A stretch of DNA of 64,000 bases. Source: Dillenia suffruticosa. Its lineage: Eukaryota > Streptophyta > Magnoliopsida > Dilleniales > Dilleniaceae. The stretch lies in assembly GCA_033439265.1 (NCBI GenBank), contig JAVTVX010000013.1:15790500-15854499 (forward strand), given 5' to 3'. Position 1 is the stretch's first letter. Each line of letters begins with the position of its first letter. A program made the position numbers and the translations under genes. The notes below the pieces were generated by a model. The model worked only from the letters and a program-made list of their open reading frames with translations, did no database searches and had not been told where the DNA came from. Below are positions 1-13,024 of this stretch, in pieces.

Positions 1-272
1 AGCAGGACGGAGAAAGCTTACATAATAAGGGAACACATGAATACTAACAAGTAAATTGTTAACCATATATATATATATATATATATATATAAAGACTTCT
101 TTCTCTTCAATCCAAGAAATAAAAATCATGGCAATCAATATTAATTCTGCCAATCAGCAAATTGAAAAACCATATAAACAAATTACAATCCCCATGCCGA
201 CATTTATCACCTTCAAATCCAAAGACCCCCAGAAATGCTATTAGAGGGGGATACCTCGTTGCTTCTTCAAGC
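1..272. other. Downstream flank of YKT61
   Basis: This stretch lies 3' of the minus-strand YKT61 stop codon and probably holds its 3' UTR and downstream DNA. An (AT)13 microsatellite runs from 65 to 90. No coding signal of its own is seen. Confidence 0.5.
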
Positions 273-595
273 TCACAGCACAGTACAGCACTGATTTGTT
301 TTCTTTGCCTGCTTGTAAAACATCTGTCCATACAATTTATCATTCAGTTATTATGTCACCAAAGAAGAGTTTGAAAACAATAATTGAAATATAAATAATA
401 ATAACAACAATAAAGAATGATTTTCTGTGTTGCTTCATAAGGTTAATCAATAGAGATGGTAAATTGTATCCATCCAATTTCCAAGAACTAATATAGGCTT
501 GAAAGAAACTTCAAACCCAGAGACATCGGCAAAATAGGATAAGGAAACATGTGCTTCTTGCATTCGTGCTCCAATTGTTATACATGATGGGGACC

Positions 596-630
<35 letters not shown>

Positions 631-3600
631 GAAAAGCTAACTAACTAACTAACTTAGCACCCTTATGCCCATCTGTTTTGAATGCTTAAATTTCTTGTAT
701 ATTTTCACCAAAACAGGATAACGAAACAAGCAGCTTTTTCATTCATGCACTGATTGTTATCTGTTAGGGGGTAAAAAAAACTTATCACCCTTATGCCCAT
801 CTGTTTTGAATATTTAAATTTTTGCATATCTCCTGGAAATGCAGGTAAAAAAAAAAACAAAAAACAAAAACAAAAACAAAAACATGAATAACATGAATTA
901 CATACCTGTGATGCTGCACTGAGATCTGAACTCTTTTCAACTAAACTGTCCAGCTTCTCACCTCGTGCGAGCACACTATCAATAGTCTTATGCTGCATGA
1001 ATAAAGGAGAACATTAACATCCATATGGGAAACATTAAAACCAGATGCAAGCAATCGATTACCAACACCCACTCCACCAAATAAATAAATAAATAATAAC
1101 CACAAAACACACACACACACACAAAATAAGAAAGAAAGAAAAAGAAGCACAAAAATGAAAACTGCATTGTAGAAAAGCCCTTGAGAAACTCATAAAAGTC
1201 CAGAAATTGACAGGGTCAACCGATGACAAGGAAAAAGTAACACACTTGCTTAAACATAAAACAGATTGTACAATTATCAAGACAAGTGAAAGACAGAACC
1301 TTGGAGTACAAAAGCCCTCAATAAACTCACATGAAGACAAGACTTAATGAGATCAGCAAATGATAAAGAAAAGGGAACCCTCCCAGTTGAACACAGTATC
1401 AACCACACAACTAACTATGCATCCCCACCATTTAAGGTTCCACCGTCTCCTCCCCATGAAGGATAATATTGCAAAACACGAATGACTCTCTTTAGATGAA
1501 ACTACCACTTCACTTTACCATCTATGTATCACATCCATGTTTCAACAACATAAAAGGAATAATATGTTGCCCATAAACTTGCTACAACCTGATCTAAGAT
1601 CAGATTCATATCAATCTTTTATCATGCACGGCCACACTTTTTCAGTAAGAAGCAGCCGACAGAAGCAATAATTAAGATACTCGGAACATGCTGCTGATTA
1701 GGTAACTTTAGCTGTTCAATGGTCTCATGTCATTGTGGAATGAAATTAGACAACCCAGATCTTTTATAATATGATCTCACGAGTCTCACAGTGGTATGTC
1801 CTTGATAGTGAACTGAAAGTCATCAATTTGAAGGAATCCTTAAAGACACTTACTGAGGTAGATATTAACGTATGTTCGCATGATAACAAGGTAGTTTGAT
1901 GCATGGCAATGGCAACTAACATCCCATTTGTTCCACACACACACAGAGTTAGTACACACAGAGAGATAAAAGAGAAAAGAAAAGAAAAGAAAAACAATAA
2001 TAATACATGGAAGGCATTTTCTGGAACATTTTGTTGAAGATGACGATGAAGCATTCCAAGAGGCATGCAAATGGATGCCTTCCGAATACATAGCCTTAAT
2101 TCGCCAAAGACTTGAATAGCAAAGGTGCATCAAAAGTCCAAGAAGAGAAGAAGAAAAAAGGGGGCCAAAATGAGCTAAAAACAAGCCCTCGAAGCTGGCC
2201 CATAATCTGTCCAGAATTGTTCCCAGAACCAGCCCAATTCAAGCCATGTTCAAGCCCACTTTGAGGCCGCATTTGGTTCAGCAAAGCGAGAGCAATTATG
2301 CCAAAAGTATGAGCCATATGTTAGTTAAAAAGAAGTAAGAATTTGCAGCCCAAAAGTGTGGAGAAAAACCCAAGAAATCAGCCCAATCAGCCAAGGGCAG
2401 AATAGGAATTTCATATTCCAACAGCTAGTTTTTCTAGCTGTTGGAATTCATTGGGTTTGATGACCAACGTCTCTTTTGGCTTTGGAGATCATTTTGTATC
2501 ATCTTAGACTCCTCTCTTCCTCTACAAATAGGTCTCAAAGGGATGGAGCAACATATCTTGGAGCATTGTCTCCTTAGCATACTTAGAGCATAGTCTCTCT
2601 CACAAATTGTCTCCTTATATTTTCTAGAGCATTGTCTTTACAAATGTCTTGCATTTGATATTTCATCAAAGCAATTACAATTGAGTTCATTCTCACAAAT
2701 TCAAGTTTCTTTCTCTTGTTGTTCATCAATATCTTCAAACCACATTCAAACCTTCAATCATTGCTCACCAAAACCCAAGCTCAACCACCAAAGCTTCCAC
2801 ACTCCAAATTTCAACACATTTCCCATAACTGTACCTGGAGACAAGGCTGAACACTCAATAACCATTTCTTCAATCTCTTCAAAACATACTAAACAATTAC
2901 AACAATCCATTCTCATTGTTTGCACCATGTTCAGATCTTTCTTCAGTAGCAAAACTAAATCTCAACGTTTCTGACTTTATTTTTCAGGTCAGTCCAAAAG
3001 GCGGACTCCTCCACTTCATTGAATTCCAGCCACCATTTCATTGTTTGCATCAGAATTTGTGCTTGAATTGGCCAAGGAACCAATTTAACCATAAGCACAC
3101 TGACTTAACTCTTAACTTTAGCATAGGCATGGATGTGAACAACTATTCAAGAGAAATCAAGGAGATGCAAACAACAAAGAACACACTATAATCTTCATCG
3201 AGGAATCATTAAGGTCAAAGACACAGTAAATAATGCAACTCATTGATAAACCCTGTCCAGAAACATAGTTAAACAAGTAATAGAAGCGACATACAACATT
3301 TCCATACATCTAGGAAGCTATCAGGGGAGGAGGAGATGCATTCTTCACCCAGATCATTGACCTAAGAGAGTTAAGGTATGAAAATAGAAAGTTTGCCTCC
3401 AATTTCTTAAGAAAAAGCTTAGTCCTTGAAGGAGAGGAAAACCACACATGCACACGCACACACATGCAAGGTCGCTCATTGTTCACTGAGAACAAGCTTA
3501 CTTGTAGCTGCAAATGAATGATGTGATACTAAATTACACATGTTAATCAGGGCAAATTAAACTGACTAGCTCTAAAGCCATTATAATGAAATAACATCAC

Positions 3601-6600
3601 ATTCAAAATCTAAATTATCCCAGCATAAAGCCAGTACAAAGTGCTACTTAAACAAGGTGTTCATTTGGGTATATTACATTTATAGCCACATCATGACAAG
3701 TTTGCACAAAGTATGCTCTCAAGCATTTTATTTGATAATGCACACTTCCATGCCATGATTTTGAATGTTAGACCAAATATTCTTTGAAATATGATGTCAA
3801 TAGAAATGGAATTGGTAGATCTCTAATTGAAATCAAGATAAGGTTGACAACCATGAGATAATTGAATGGAGATGTAAACGTATAAGCTAAGAATTTAGAC
3901 ATGAAGTTACATTGGAAAACAAAATGCACTGACAAGCTAACAAGGTTTTGTATTCTAACATGCATACAAATGCATTTTGAGATTATAATGTTGTAACAAG
4001 ACACCCTTTCCCAAATGACTGGGGAAGAGTGAGCTGATCCCTCTTGGCGAGGGAGTAAATGGGTCATGGTTTGCTGAGGTGATAGGTTGTTGTCTTGGTT
4101 CCTTTCCAATCACTTATTTGGGTCTTCCTCTTGGAGCTAGAGCAAATGAGGCAGCTCGTGGAGTCCTATTGTGGAAAGGTTTGAGAAGAGCTAGACACAC
4201 CGGCTAGGATGTTATCTATCATAAAGGAGGGCAGAGTACTTTAACTAAACATGTTTTGGCAAGCCAACCTGTTTACTTTATCTCTCTTTCCCATTCTAGG
4301 TCATGTCAGTTGGAGCGAATTCAGAGAAGATTTTTACATGATAGCGCGGGGGATGAAAATAAATATCATTTGGTGAAATGGGGCATTGTGCAGCAACCTT
4401 TAAAAAGTGGTGGTTTGGGCATAAACCTTTGGTGGTGTTCAATAAATCCTTGATCAGTAAATGGCTCTGGAGGTCTATGGTTGAGCAGGATTCCTTGTGG
4501 AGGAAGGTGGTGGTCGCGTGATTTGGGGAAGAGGGTTATGGGTGGATGATTAAGTTGAGTAGGGCCCTTAATGGTGTAGGTCTGTGGGAGTGGATGAGTA
4601 GAGTTTGTACAGAATTTTCGATGTTTGTTGGATTTCGAGTTGGAAAGGGTGATTGAGTTCTGTTGTGGCAGGATTCTGATGTTAGGTGTGCTAAAACAGC
4701 TTTGAGGGATCAATTCCTGATCTGTACATGCTAGCCAGATTCAAGGAAAGAGTGGTTGGTGACTATGTTCATGTGATGGGCGATAATGGTTCATTGCATT
4801 TGAATGTTGCTTTTTTGGGTAAATGAATGATTGGAAATTGCCTAGAGTATGAGTTTTTGGCTCTTTTACAGAAGCAGAATTTGAGTGTTAATATGGCAAA
4901 TTCTGTTAGACAGTCAAGAAGGAATGAAGGAAGAGCAGACGGTCAAGAAGGAATGAAGGAAGAGCAGTTTAGCATGAACAAAACTTTTACTTTTTTTACA
5001 GGCAGGTGCTCCTATAGTTGGTAATGCTCATTTTCCTTGAAAATGGATTTGGATGATGCAAGCCTTTCTATGTGTTTCTTTCTTTGGGTGGGAGGTTGAG
5101 TGGGAAAGTAACTAGATAATTTACAAAGACCGGGAAATGTTCTTGTTAATAGGTGTTATATGTGCAAATCTGAGGTGGAATCCAATTGTCATCTTCTATT
5201 GCATTGCTTGTGGGTGAAAGGGTTATGGAATTAGTTTTTGGTTTTGTTGGATGTTTATGGGTGGTGGCAGAGTGTATTGAAGATAAAGCATGGCTCTGGT
5301 CATATTTTTCTCCATATAAGGCAAAGAGAAAACTTTTAGCAATGGTTCCTTTTGATACTTTTAGGCTTGTGTGGCATGAACACAATACTAGAGCTTTTGA
5401 GCGTATAGAGAGTCCTATAGATTCCTTGATAGCTAAGTGGTTATCTAATTTTACTTTTTGGATTACCAGAGGAACTCTTGATGTAGACGTAACCCTTTGT
5501 CTTGCTTTGAATTATTATCTTTGTAAATTTTTGGATTGGCACCCCCTTTTTGGCTCTAATAAAGTTCTTATTCATCAAAAAAAAAAAAGGTCATAACAAG
5601 ACAGTCAACTAAGTATCTGTTAAAACAGCTAACACCAAATATTTTCCTTGTGTCAGACTATAATGCACAAAGGCAACATTAAAGCACTTTTCAACGGGAC
5701 ATGTAGGGGGGGGGCACTGCATTCGGCATGACAAATTTGATCAAGAGCATTATCCAAATCAACAATATAAAATACAAACAAAAGCTCAATTATTTAAAGC
5801 GTCAATCTATCTCTGGAGGCAAAGGTCTCAAGTTTATTCAACAACAGAAACTTGATCCTTGAAAAGTACGAATCCAAAGGAACTGCAAAATAATTATAAG
5901 CTAGCACTCACAAGGATAATTTTAGTCTCATCCAACTCTCTCTGAATCTTCAACAATTTATCAGCCTCTGCAGGATCCTGTAAAAGGGAGGCACAGAATA
6001 AGAGGACGGACTTCAAGCATATTGTTATCCTAAGAGAAAGAATATGAAAACTAAACCCCAAAACTTTCAGATACCTTGGGAGAGGGGGCAAAATATACAT
6101 CATAGTATAAGCTAATTGCAACATGGTATGTGCAGAATTTTCCAAATGTTCAACCAAATGTTTTTCACAATTAAAGAGGGGAATGAAATGAAGTACCTGA
6201 AACTTGGCTAGAGCTTCATTCAAGTAGGGCCATGGTTGAGCATTATCTGTTTGTGCAGTCCTCCATGTTTCACCAAAGTTCTTCTGATATTCATCTATTA
6301 CCTAAATGTTCAACATCATCAATCCAGGAAATTAAGCACACGAGAAGCATGAACAGAATTAAAGCCCCAATATGTCGCATAATGAATTTATTAACCACTG
6401 AAACAGTATATAACCTACTTGGGCATAAAAAAAAAATTTTGTATACAAGGAAGCAGCATACTAGACATTTTAGGCCCACTGGTTCAGGGCAAAGAGTCAA
6501 CTTTCACCGGCCTCATCTCATTTGAGAGAAAAAGAGTTTAGCTGTCAAAACAGCTCATCTTTGGAGTCAAGTCTTGGTTAGAAGTTTGCCCAAACATCAT

Positions 6601-9600
6601 CATCAAAGATAATGCTCTCAATAGAGAAGTGCATAAAACATTTGCAAAGGTTCTGAAAAGGTATGCTTACCTTGCTATTAAGCCAACAAGGGATTTAAGT
6701 GTTTCTCTCTGAGAATTCCAACCATAATTTTCTTTATAGCATAGTCATACATATTCCTCAATTTCAAAGCAGACACAATAACTAACCCATGGAACCCTGC
6801 CCTTCCCAGTTTCTTTTAATGGCAAAAACTACATGAAACATACAGGCAACCATATTCTTCCAAAATGAAGACCTTGATTCATGAATTAAACTCAAAATCA
6901 ATTACAAATAAATATTTTTTACAAGTAACAATCAATCATGGCAATTTTATAATTGGTCCTAGTTTAATTGTTATACTAGTTTTAATTTTGTGATTGATCA
7001 AAGTTTATTGTTATATATATTGATATGATAAGGAGGGGATGGGTCATATGGACATCTCACGCCCTCTTATATTTTTTAAATGATGAAGTTGTGACTATGT
7101 AGGGGTTCTCTAGCAGTTATTATGGTTCTATATGGCAAAGAGGGGCTACTGCACTTTGGCCAAAAGTACTTCATCGAAATGAAATTCATGTACATTCCAA
7201 GTAGTGAACCATTTATAATTTTACCATTCATTAATATCTCAAAACTACCTGTGACCTTTATAATATGGAAGCTACTCAAAGTACAGTAGATTGCACATGA
7301 TACCAATACATTGAACAAACCTACTACTGACCTCATGCTCACATAATTAGTAAGCACTTAATACTACCCATTAGCTCCATAAGAAAATCTTTGCCCATTA
7401 CATGTGGCATGTAACTAATGCTAGATTATGCTCAAAATTAGTACCCTTTTCCCCTCTATTCCACGGAAGGGTTTCAGTTTCACAGTAAAACTTGTGCCTT
7501 TTTTTCTGCCCAATCAATGGCACATTTGGCTCTTAGGAAACCTCTATCTTTCCATTTCACAAACTCTTGCAATTATAGGTCCCAAACGTATCCGACTCCT
7601 TGGTTTATTTACATAAGTTTCTTCTCTTCATTTAGCATATAAATGCAAATATACAAGATATAAGAATATTTATATTCACCCACCTGAACTTGATTAGCAT
7701 TGATTTTAAGCACATTAATTAGTTTCTTTGAACAAGCAGGGACAATTACCATCCTCTTGGCCTCCCAAAATTCAGCCTTGAGATGAATATATAGACTTGG
7801 TCTTCTGTCGTTTCTTGTTTGGACCAACTTAAACAATTACCCTTCTATTTTCCTTGCGGTCATAGAGTTTGTCCAGAACAAAAAGTAATTGTTTTACCGT
7901 TTTTCTCAACTGACTACTTTTAAGCTCGTGACTCTTTTATCTCCTGTCTTCCTTTCCCACAGGCATGATCGAAATTTTTAACCACAAAATATCCAACTTT
8001 GCTCATAGCTCCACATATAGCCTCATTCAAATGTTATATTAGCCTTCGCAGCAGAGTAATCTAGGACAAATATCTGTTACATATGAAGGTTAACTGAATT
8101 GCATTTTCAATAGAGTCTATAATACAATAATAGATTTATGTCATTGACTCAAGAAACAAGGCATTGGAGATACCATTTTGAGAAGAAACAACAAATGGAA
8201 TCCAATGCAACAGTATGAATAACAAGTATATGCAAGCACATTTTTCCCACTTTTTCAGCATAATTGATATTATGTACTAATTATTACAAGTGATGAGCTT
8301 CACAAACACATCTTTTCCATTAAGATTTTTTACTCACATGCACATAATGTAGGCATTAAAATTAAAACATAAAAATGAGGGGAAAAAAATCTAACCTGAT
8401 TGAGCAAAGAAAATGCACTTCGAACTGGATAGTGGTCATCCATAAACCCCAATGCAACAAGGCCATTTCTATTGTAAGAATGAACCTTGTATTCTGTTAA
8501 CCAGAATGAAGGAGGAGGAAAACATTAGATAACTCATGTAAACTCTTGAAAGCATAACTTAAGGTTGAAATGAAAGTAGTATTATCACCAATATGAATAA
8601 ACCGAGAGAAGACAAATCAGATTGCTTTGATCAAATGCCAGAAACTAAAAGCTCCAAAACCTAATGCTCCATAGATAAAAGAAAGATTTCTACCAAAACG
8701 AGCGTCAAGAATAATACTTGTATTCAAATGGTGCGATCATTTCATTACTTCTCTAAATAACTCAAAAACATACAGAAGGATTCAAATTACTATCTTGTTT
8801 CTTCTTCATCATGGTGATGGCACATGCATAGTTTAGTCAGAAAAATATCATCTTGGCACCCTAAATTCAAGAATATTGGTTTCATGAAGATCAGATCCTT
8901 TTGGTCCAATCAGCAGTGTCGTTGGGAGTATCTTCTGATTATGTAATCATTTAAAGTTAAAAGTTGTGGGAATTTTGAATATTTCGGAAACATCTATTTT
9001 CTAAAGAGCTGTACTTTTATGTTAAACTTTTCTATAGTAGAATCTTTTTAGGACTCAAGAGCTTTAGAAACTCTTGATTATAATGAGACTTGGTCCCATA
9101 TATTGATGGAGGCAATTTTTAAAAGGTTTAAGAGTACCATCAGATTGCAGTAACACCTAAAACAAAGACTTACTGATGTAAGTGAATAATCTAGGTGTTT
9201 ATGTTGACAACAGGTTTACTTCCAAATTCTTTGTAGTTTGAGCAAATAATTCTTCTCAATGACACATTTTCTAACCTTTATCCATCATACATTCAATTGT
9301 AGGCAATGGAACCTACCTCTATTTTTCTTGCATTACCCGATCCATCAAAATTTGATTAAGTCAGTAAGAAACAAACCCAAAGTCAAAAATATCAACATAA
9401 ATCAACCGAAACTGAAAAATCAAAAACCTAATTCCACCTGGAGAGACAGAGACAGGTGGAGTGATTGAATTTGAAATTCTAATTCAACAGCATAAAGAAC
9501 TAAAACTACTACCTGAACTCTATTTCACTTTTCCAAAAAAGGTAAGAAAACAAAAATTTAAGCCTAATCATCCAAAATTTAACCAAATCAGCCAGAAATG

Positions 9601-10551
9601 AGTTTTTCATGTAAAAACCAATCAAACCCTAGCCAAACCATACATGACATAAACACAAATTATTTTAAAATGAGAACTAAACCCTGCTGAGAAAGGGAGG
9701 GTGAGGAAAATTTGACACATTTTTAGAAATTTGAAATAATGATTCCAGCAACGTAACTTAAATAGACATATTATTATTCTCAAATTGACCAAAATTGAGA
9801 TACTCAAAGCTCTAATTCGACAGGAGAAAGAGATAGACAAACTGGTTGATCAAATTTGAAACCCTAATTCAACCATATAGATCAGAATTAAAAAATCATC
9901 AGTATCTCAATTCTCTCCCACATTTGAGCCACAGAGTTATCCAAATCAACAAAAAAAAAAAAAAAAAAAAAAATGAGCCGATACTCACAATTGAACTGAA
10001 ATATACGTAAATCAGAAACGATACAAGCAAAAAACTGACAGAAACTAAGAAATAAAAGCCTAATTCTAGAGAGGGAGATCTTCATGTTGAATTAAATGTA
10101 AACCCAATTCCTCAGTGGCATGAATATTTCCGCCACTGTACAAAAGAATCAACTACACACAGGAGAATCGAAATTACAATATCAATTCTCCGTCCTTTCT
10201 CCAACAAAACCAAATTCAAACCACAAAAGCATCCAAAATTTGATCAAATCAGACATACCGAATTCATTAAACGCAATTGAATTAAACCCAGGCTAAATAT
10301 GACATGATTTGATCTAAATGTTAAAGCCCTAATTCCATAGAGAGAGAAAGGGAGAGACCTTCGTGCTGAACAGATTGGCGTTGTCCAGGAGGAGTACGTT
10401 TGGCAACAGTACGACCAACGAAGACGACGAATTCTTTGACACTCGATCTCTGAAAGTAACCGAAATGACTCACATCAGATGCGTTTGCTAATATCACTGG
10501 ATCTGATCCCTCTGGATTGCATTTCAACACCATCAAAGACGTTATCTTCAT
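273..10551 (-). CDS. YKT61: YKT61-type R-SNARE (longin domain VAMP-like protein)
   Basis: Six exons on the minus strand: 10359-10551, 8396-8493, 6197-6301, 5912-5977, 906-992 and 273-323. They total 600 bp, encode 199 aa (the usual plant length), and all phases agree. Residues 1 to about 130 form the longin domain, with a start MKITSLMVLKC, then HFGYFQRSSVKEFV and GFMDDHYPVRSAFSLL. The SNARE motif follows at about 135-195, with the zero-layer arginine in DSVLARGEKLDSL. The protein ends CCTVL, a CaaX box preceded by a second cysteine, as needed for farnesylation and palmitoylation. By family knowledge it is an R-SNARE in ER-Golgi, vacuole and plasma membrane fusion, cycling between cytosol and membrane. 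Exon 1 uses a GTCTCT donor instead of a GTAAGT-like one. Intron 4 (993-5911) is unusually long and carries a LINE fragment. Confidence 0.96.
599..628. repeat. Poly(A) tract in YKT61 intron
   Basis: An uninterrupted A run of about 30 bases lies within the 273-906 intron. No retroelement sequence is recognised immediately upstream, so it is listed as simple sequence. Confidence 0.7.
1108..1121. repeat. (CA)n microsatellite
   Basis: A short run of alternating C and A, next to an AAAT-rich stretch at 1080-1096, inside the long fourth intron of YKT61. Confidence 0.6.
2180..3010. mobile_element. Possible retrotransposon LTR relic in intron
   Basis: This intronic block looks unlike its surroundings. 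It has a perfect inverted repeat (2415-2447), a CTACAAATAGG box at about 2521 like an LTR core promoter, and a following run of short related phrases (GAGCATTGTCTC, GAGCATAGTCTC, GAGCATTGTC) as in LTR R/U5 regions. No LTR ends, target duplication or coding remnant could be fixed, so the assignment is weak. An unrelated intronic repeat is the alternative. Confidence 0.25.
2415..2447. repeat. Perfect 14-bp inverted repeat (hairpin)
   Basis: The left arm ATTCCAACAGCTAG (2415-2428) and right arm CTAGCTGTTGGAAT (2434-2447) are exact reverse complements around a TTTTT loop. In RNA this would make a strong hairpin. Arms this short are not typical of a plant miRNA precursor. Confidence 0.85.
4004..5593 (+). 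mobile_element. 5'-truncated LINE (L1 type) in YKT61 intron 4
   Basis: The fragment keeps the C-terminal half of a plant L1 ORF2, in several frames with stops. The end of the reverse transcriptase reads CCLGSFPITYLGLPLGA near 4090-4135. The thumb-like segment QLERIQRRFLHD..WGIVQQPLKSGGLGI lies at 4310-4430. A zinc-binding segment CYMCKSEVESNCHLLLHC lies at about 5155-5215. A poly(A) tail ends at about 5588. The element is flanked by a 10-bp direct repeat TAACAAGACA at 3994-4003 and 5594-5603, a typical LINE target-site duplication that fixes both ends. It lies antisense to the host gene and is certainly inactive. Confidence 0.88.
9341..10345. repeat. Degenerate tandem repeats in YKT61 intron 1
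   Basis: The phrase CATCCAAAATTTRAYCAAATCAG recurs in diverged form at about 9341, 9570 and 10228. A second phrase, an AAAGCCCTAATTCCATAGAGAG-like string, recurs at about 9418, 9808, 10047 and 10323. The last copy of the second phrase is part of the exon 1/intron 1 border. The array looks like an old, diverged tandem duplication that includes the splice-donor region. Confidence 0.5.
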
Positions 10552-11623
10552 TTCCTCTCTCTCTCTCTCTAAAAAAAAGAAAACCCTTTTCTCTCTCCTC
10601 TTTCTACAGAATTTGGATGAAGAAGATGAAAAAAGGAAGAGAGGTTATGGAAGGAGAACCGATTATTTTTATTATTCGATTATTCTCGGGGAACGGAGAG
10701 CTTGTCCTCTGTAGATCCGTGGGAAGAAAAGCAAGGTGGAGAATTGTGTGCGTTGACTCCTGGTACGGTTCGTCAAGTTTGCTATGCACATTTAAAGTAA
10801 TATTTTTTAAGTAAAAAGATTTCCGACAAAATCGAATTAGGAAGAAGAAGGGTATTAATTTTCAAGTTGGTAACTTGACCAGTGTGATTAAGCTTTTAAG
10901 GTTATGGTGTCATGAGTTCGAACTAAGTTATCCTAATAGTACTAAGGATGATGGCTTAATAATCTACTAATATGTTTTTCTTTTTTATTTTATCTTACCC
11001 TCATTGCTAAAAAAAAAAATCACATTATAACACAAAATTATTTTCTCTAATTCCAACTGGGTACCAACACGCACCCCATGTTGTGGATCAATTCATTCAC
11101 TAGTGGACTAAGAATGGAATAAATGAGAAAAGCCCTCCCTTCGCCTTTAGCTCATCAAAAGCCAAGATTCTAATTCCCACAAATTTAAAGCATTTGGCAA
11201 TCTTTTTCTTTTTGTTTTTTTTAGTAATTTTTTAAAAAATTGAAATATATTACAAAATTTTAAATAACACTATTTAAGTTAATTTTTAAATCTTCATACC
11301 ATATTATTTTAGCAAAAATATTATGTTTTTCTATGTTCGATGGTGCAGTATTATAGAAATTTGAAATTTGAATAATAAAATTCATTTCCAATAATAATAC
11401 CAAAAACCCTTTTAGAGTTTTATTTGGTTGGTCTTCTTCTATTTGAATCCTATACATTAAAATTCATCTTATAAATCGTAATTTTTTTTTTTGACACGCA
11501 ACAAATAATATTAAAACTCATCTATGAAATAATCAATTTTTTGTATAGTATTTTTTTCTCACTCTATTTTCCAATAAGACAAGAAGCAATAGATATTTGT
11601 ATTAATATTTTAAAGAAAATAAA

Positions 11624-11655
<32 letters not shown>

Positions 11656-12545
11656 TCATGAATAAAAAATGAGAGCCTAAATTTCGAAATGGGAGAAAGT
11701 GAAAAACAATAAATCATCTCCTCTGAACACTCCAAATAAATAAATTTCAAAAAACTTGTACACCATTGCCTTTGAGAAGTTATACACCATAAGAGATTAA
11801 AAATAAAAGTAGAAGCATTATGCTTCTGCTTGTATGCATTGTTGTTATTTATGTTAATTAGGGACTCAATTTTTATTGAAACCATGATTAGTTCTTATAC
11901 TAAATCAAGTCAAACTCATAATTTTTTAAGTTTTTATTTAAGGCTAATCTATTATTTTAGTAGTTTCCTTTAAATAAAATACTAATTTAATTACGGAAAA
12001 ATAACAATTTTTTTGAGACATTGTATTAAATCCGATGGAAAGCCCATAAACAGAGGTGATTTGCTTTCTACCGACATTCGTTCACGTAGTTTGTCAAGGG
12101 AGCGGTGTCCCGCTCCATGTCTGGTTTTGATTCGGCATGGGAGAGAGAGAAAAAATCAATATTGAGAGATTCATCAATGTAAAACAGATCCTATAATAAT
12201 CGGTTCAGATTTAATCGGAACGAATTATCAGATATTTAGTGGTGATCAAGTCAAAGTATAAAAAATAAAAAAATAGACGTGATTTGCTTTCCTAGAAGAA
12301 GGCTAGGAAAATACCGAAGGGAAAAACAAATAAGAAAACGTCATTATTGTTTTCAAATTTCGGTTAAGGCATTGAGCTGTCCAACGTAGACAAAACCAAA
12401 AGAAAACAACCGCGGAACAGAATATTGGTTTATTTATAATTTTTCAGAGGTATTACAAACCGATCAAATTCATAGAATGAATGTTGTCCAACTATTAATG
12501 CGAAAAACATGTTAGGGTGTTAGCATTGAACTCTGTCTTTCCCCC

Positions 12546-12586
<41 letters not shown>

Positions 12587-13024
12587 CTCTCCTCTCTCTA
12601 ATTAAGCCTCCCTCTCTCCTCATCTCTCTCTTGTCCCCCTTTTGTCTTCTCATCACGTTGAGAGTCTCTTTGGAATCTTAAGGGGGGAATGTTTCATTGA
12701 TTAAACAAGTTAAAAAGTTTCAGGTTACTTTCATTGAATTTTTCCTTTGTTCTTTTCTATTACTTTGAAAATCCTTTATCATTTAGAATTCAACTTTTAT
12801 TTATGAATCCTAAATTTCAGTTTTACAAATGTTGACAATTGTAAATTTGTGTTTCTGATTTTTCACTAATTCAAAATATTTTTGTCTTGTTGCCCAATAA
12901 TTTTAAAAATTCTTGGGAATCATGAAATGAGTTCTGAGTTCGTGTTTTTGATATGTTACTAACTTTATTTATTTATTTATTTATTTACAGAATTAGACCA
13001 GAAAAAGAAAAGGGGAAGGAAAAG
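10552..13024. other. Intergenic region between YKT61 and the GDPDL gene
   Basis: The two genes diverge here, so both promoters and 5' UTRs should lie in this stretch. The YKT61 side begins with a CT-rich leader at about 10555-10610. The centre is AT-rich, with an (AT)n tract at 11624-11650. The GDPDL side has a CT microsatellite at 12550-12600 that probably lies in its 5' UTR or core promoter. No coding sequence is supported. Confidence 0.6.
12550..12600. repeat. (CT)n tract upstream of GDPDL
   Basis: An almost pure CT/TC run about 0.45 kb upstream of the start codon. Pyrimidine-rich tracts are common in plant core promoters and 5' leaders. A direct regulatory role is inference. Confidence 0.7.

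Noticed and set aside
5186..5596. 136-aa plus-strand frame as an independent gene
   Set aside because: It is the tail of the LINE, ending in poly(A) and a target duplication.
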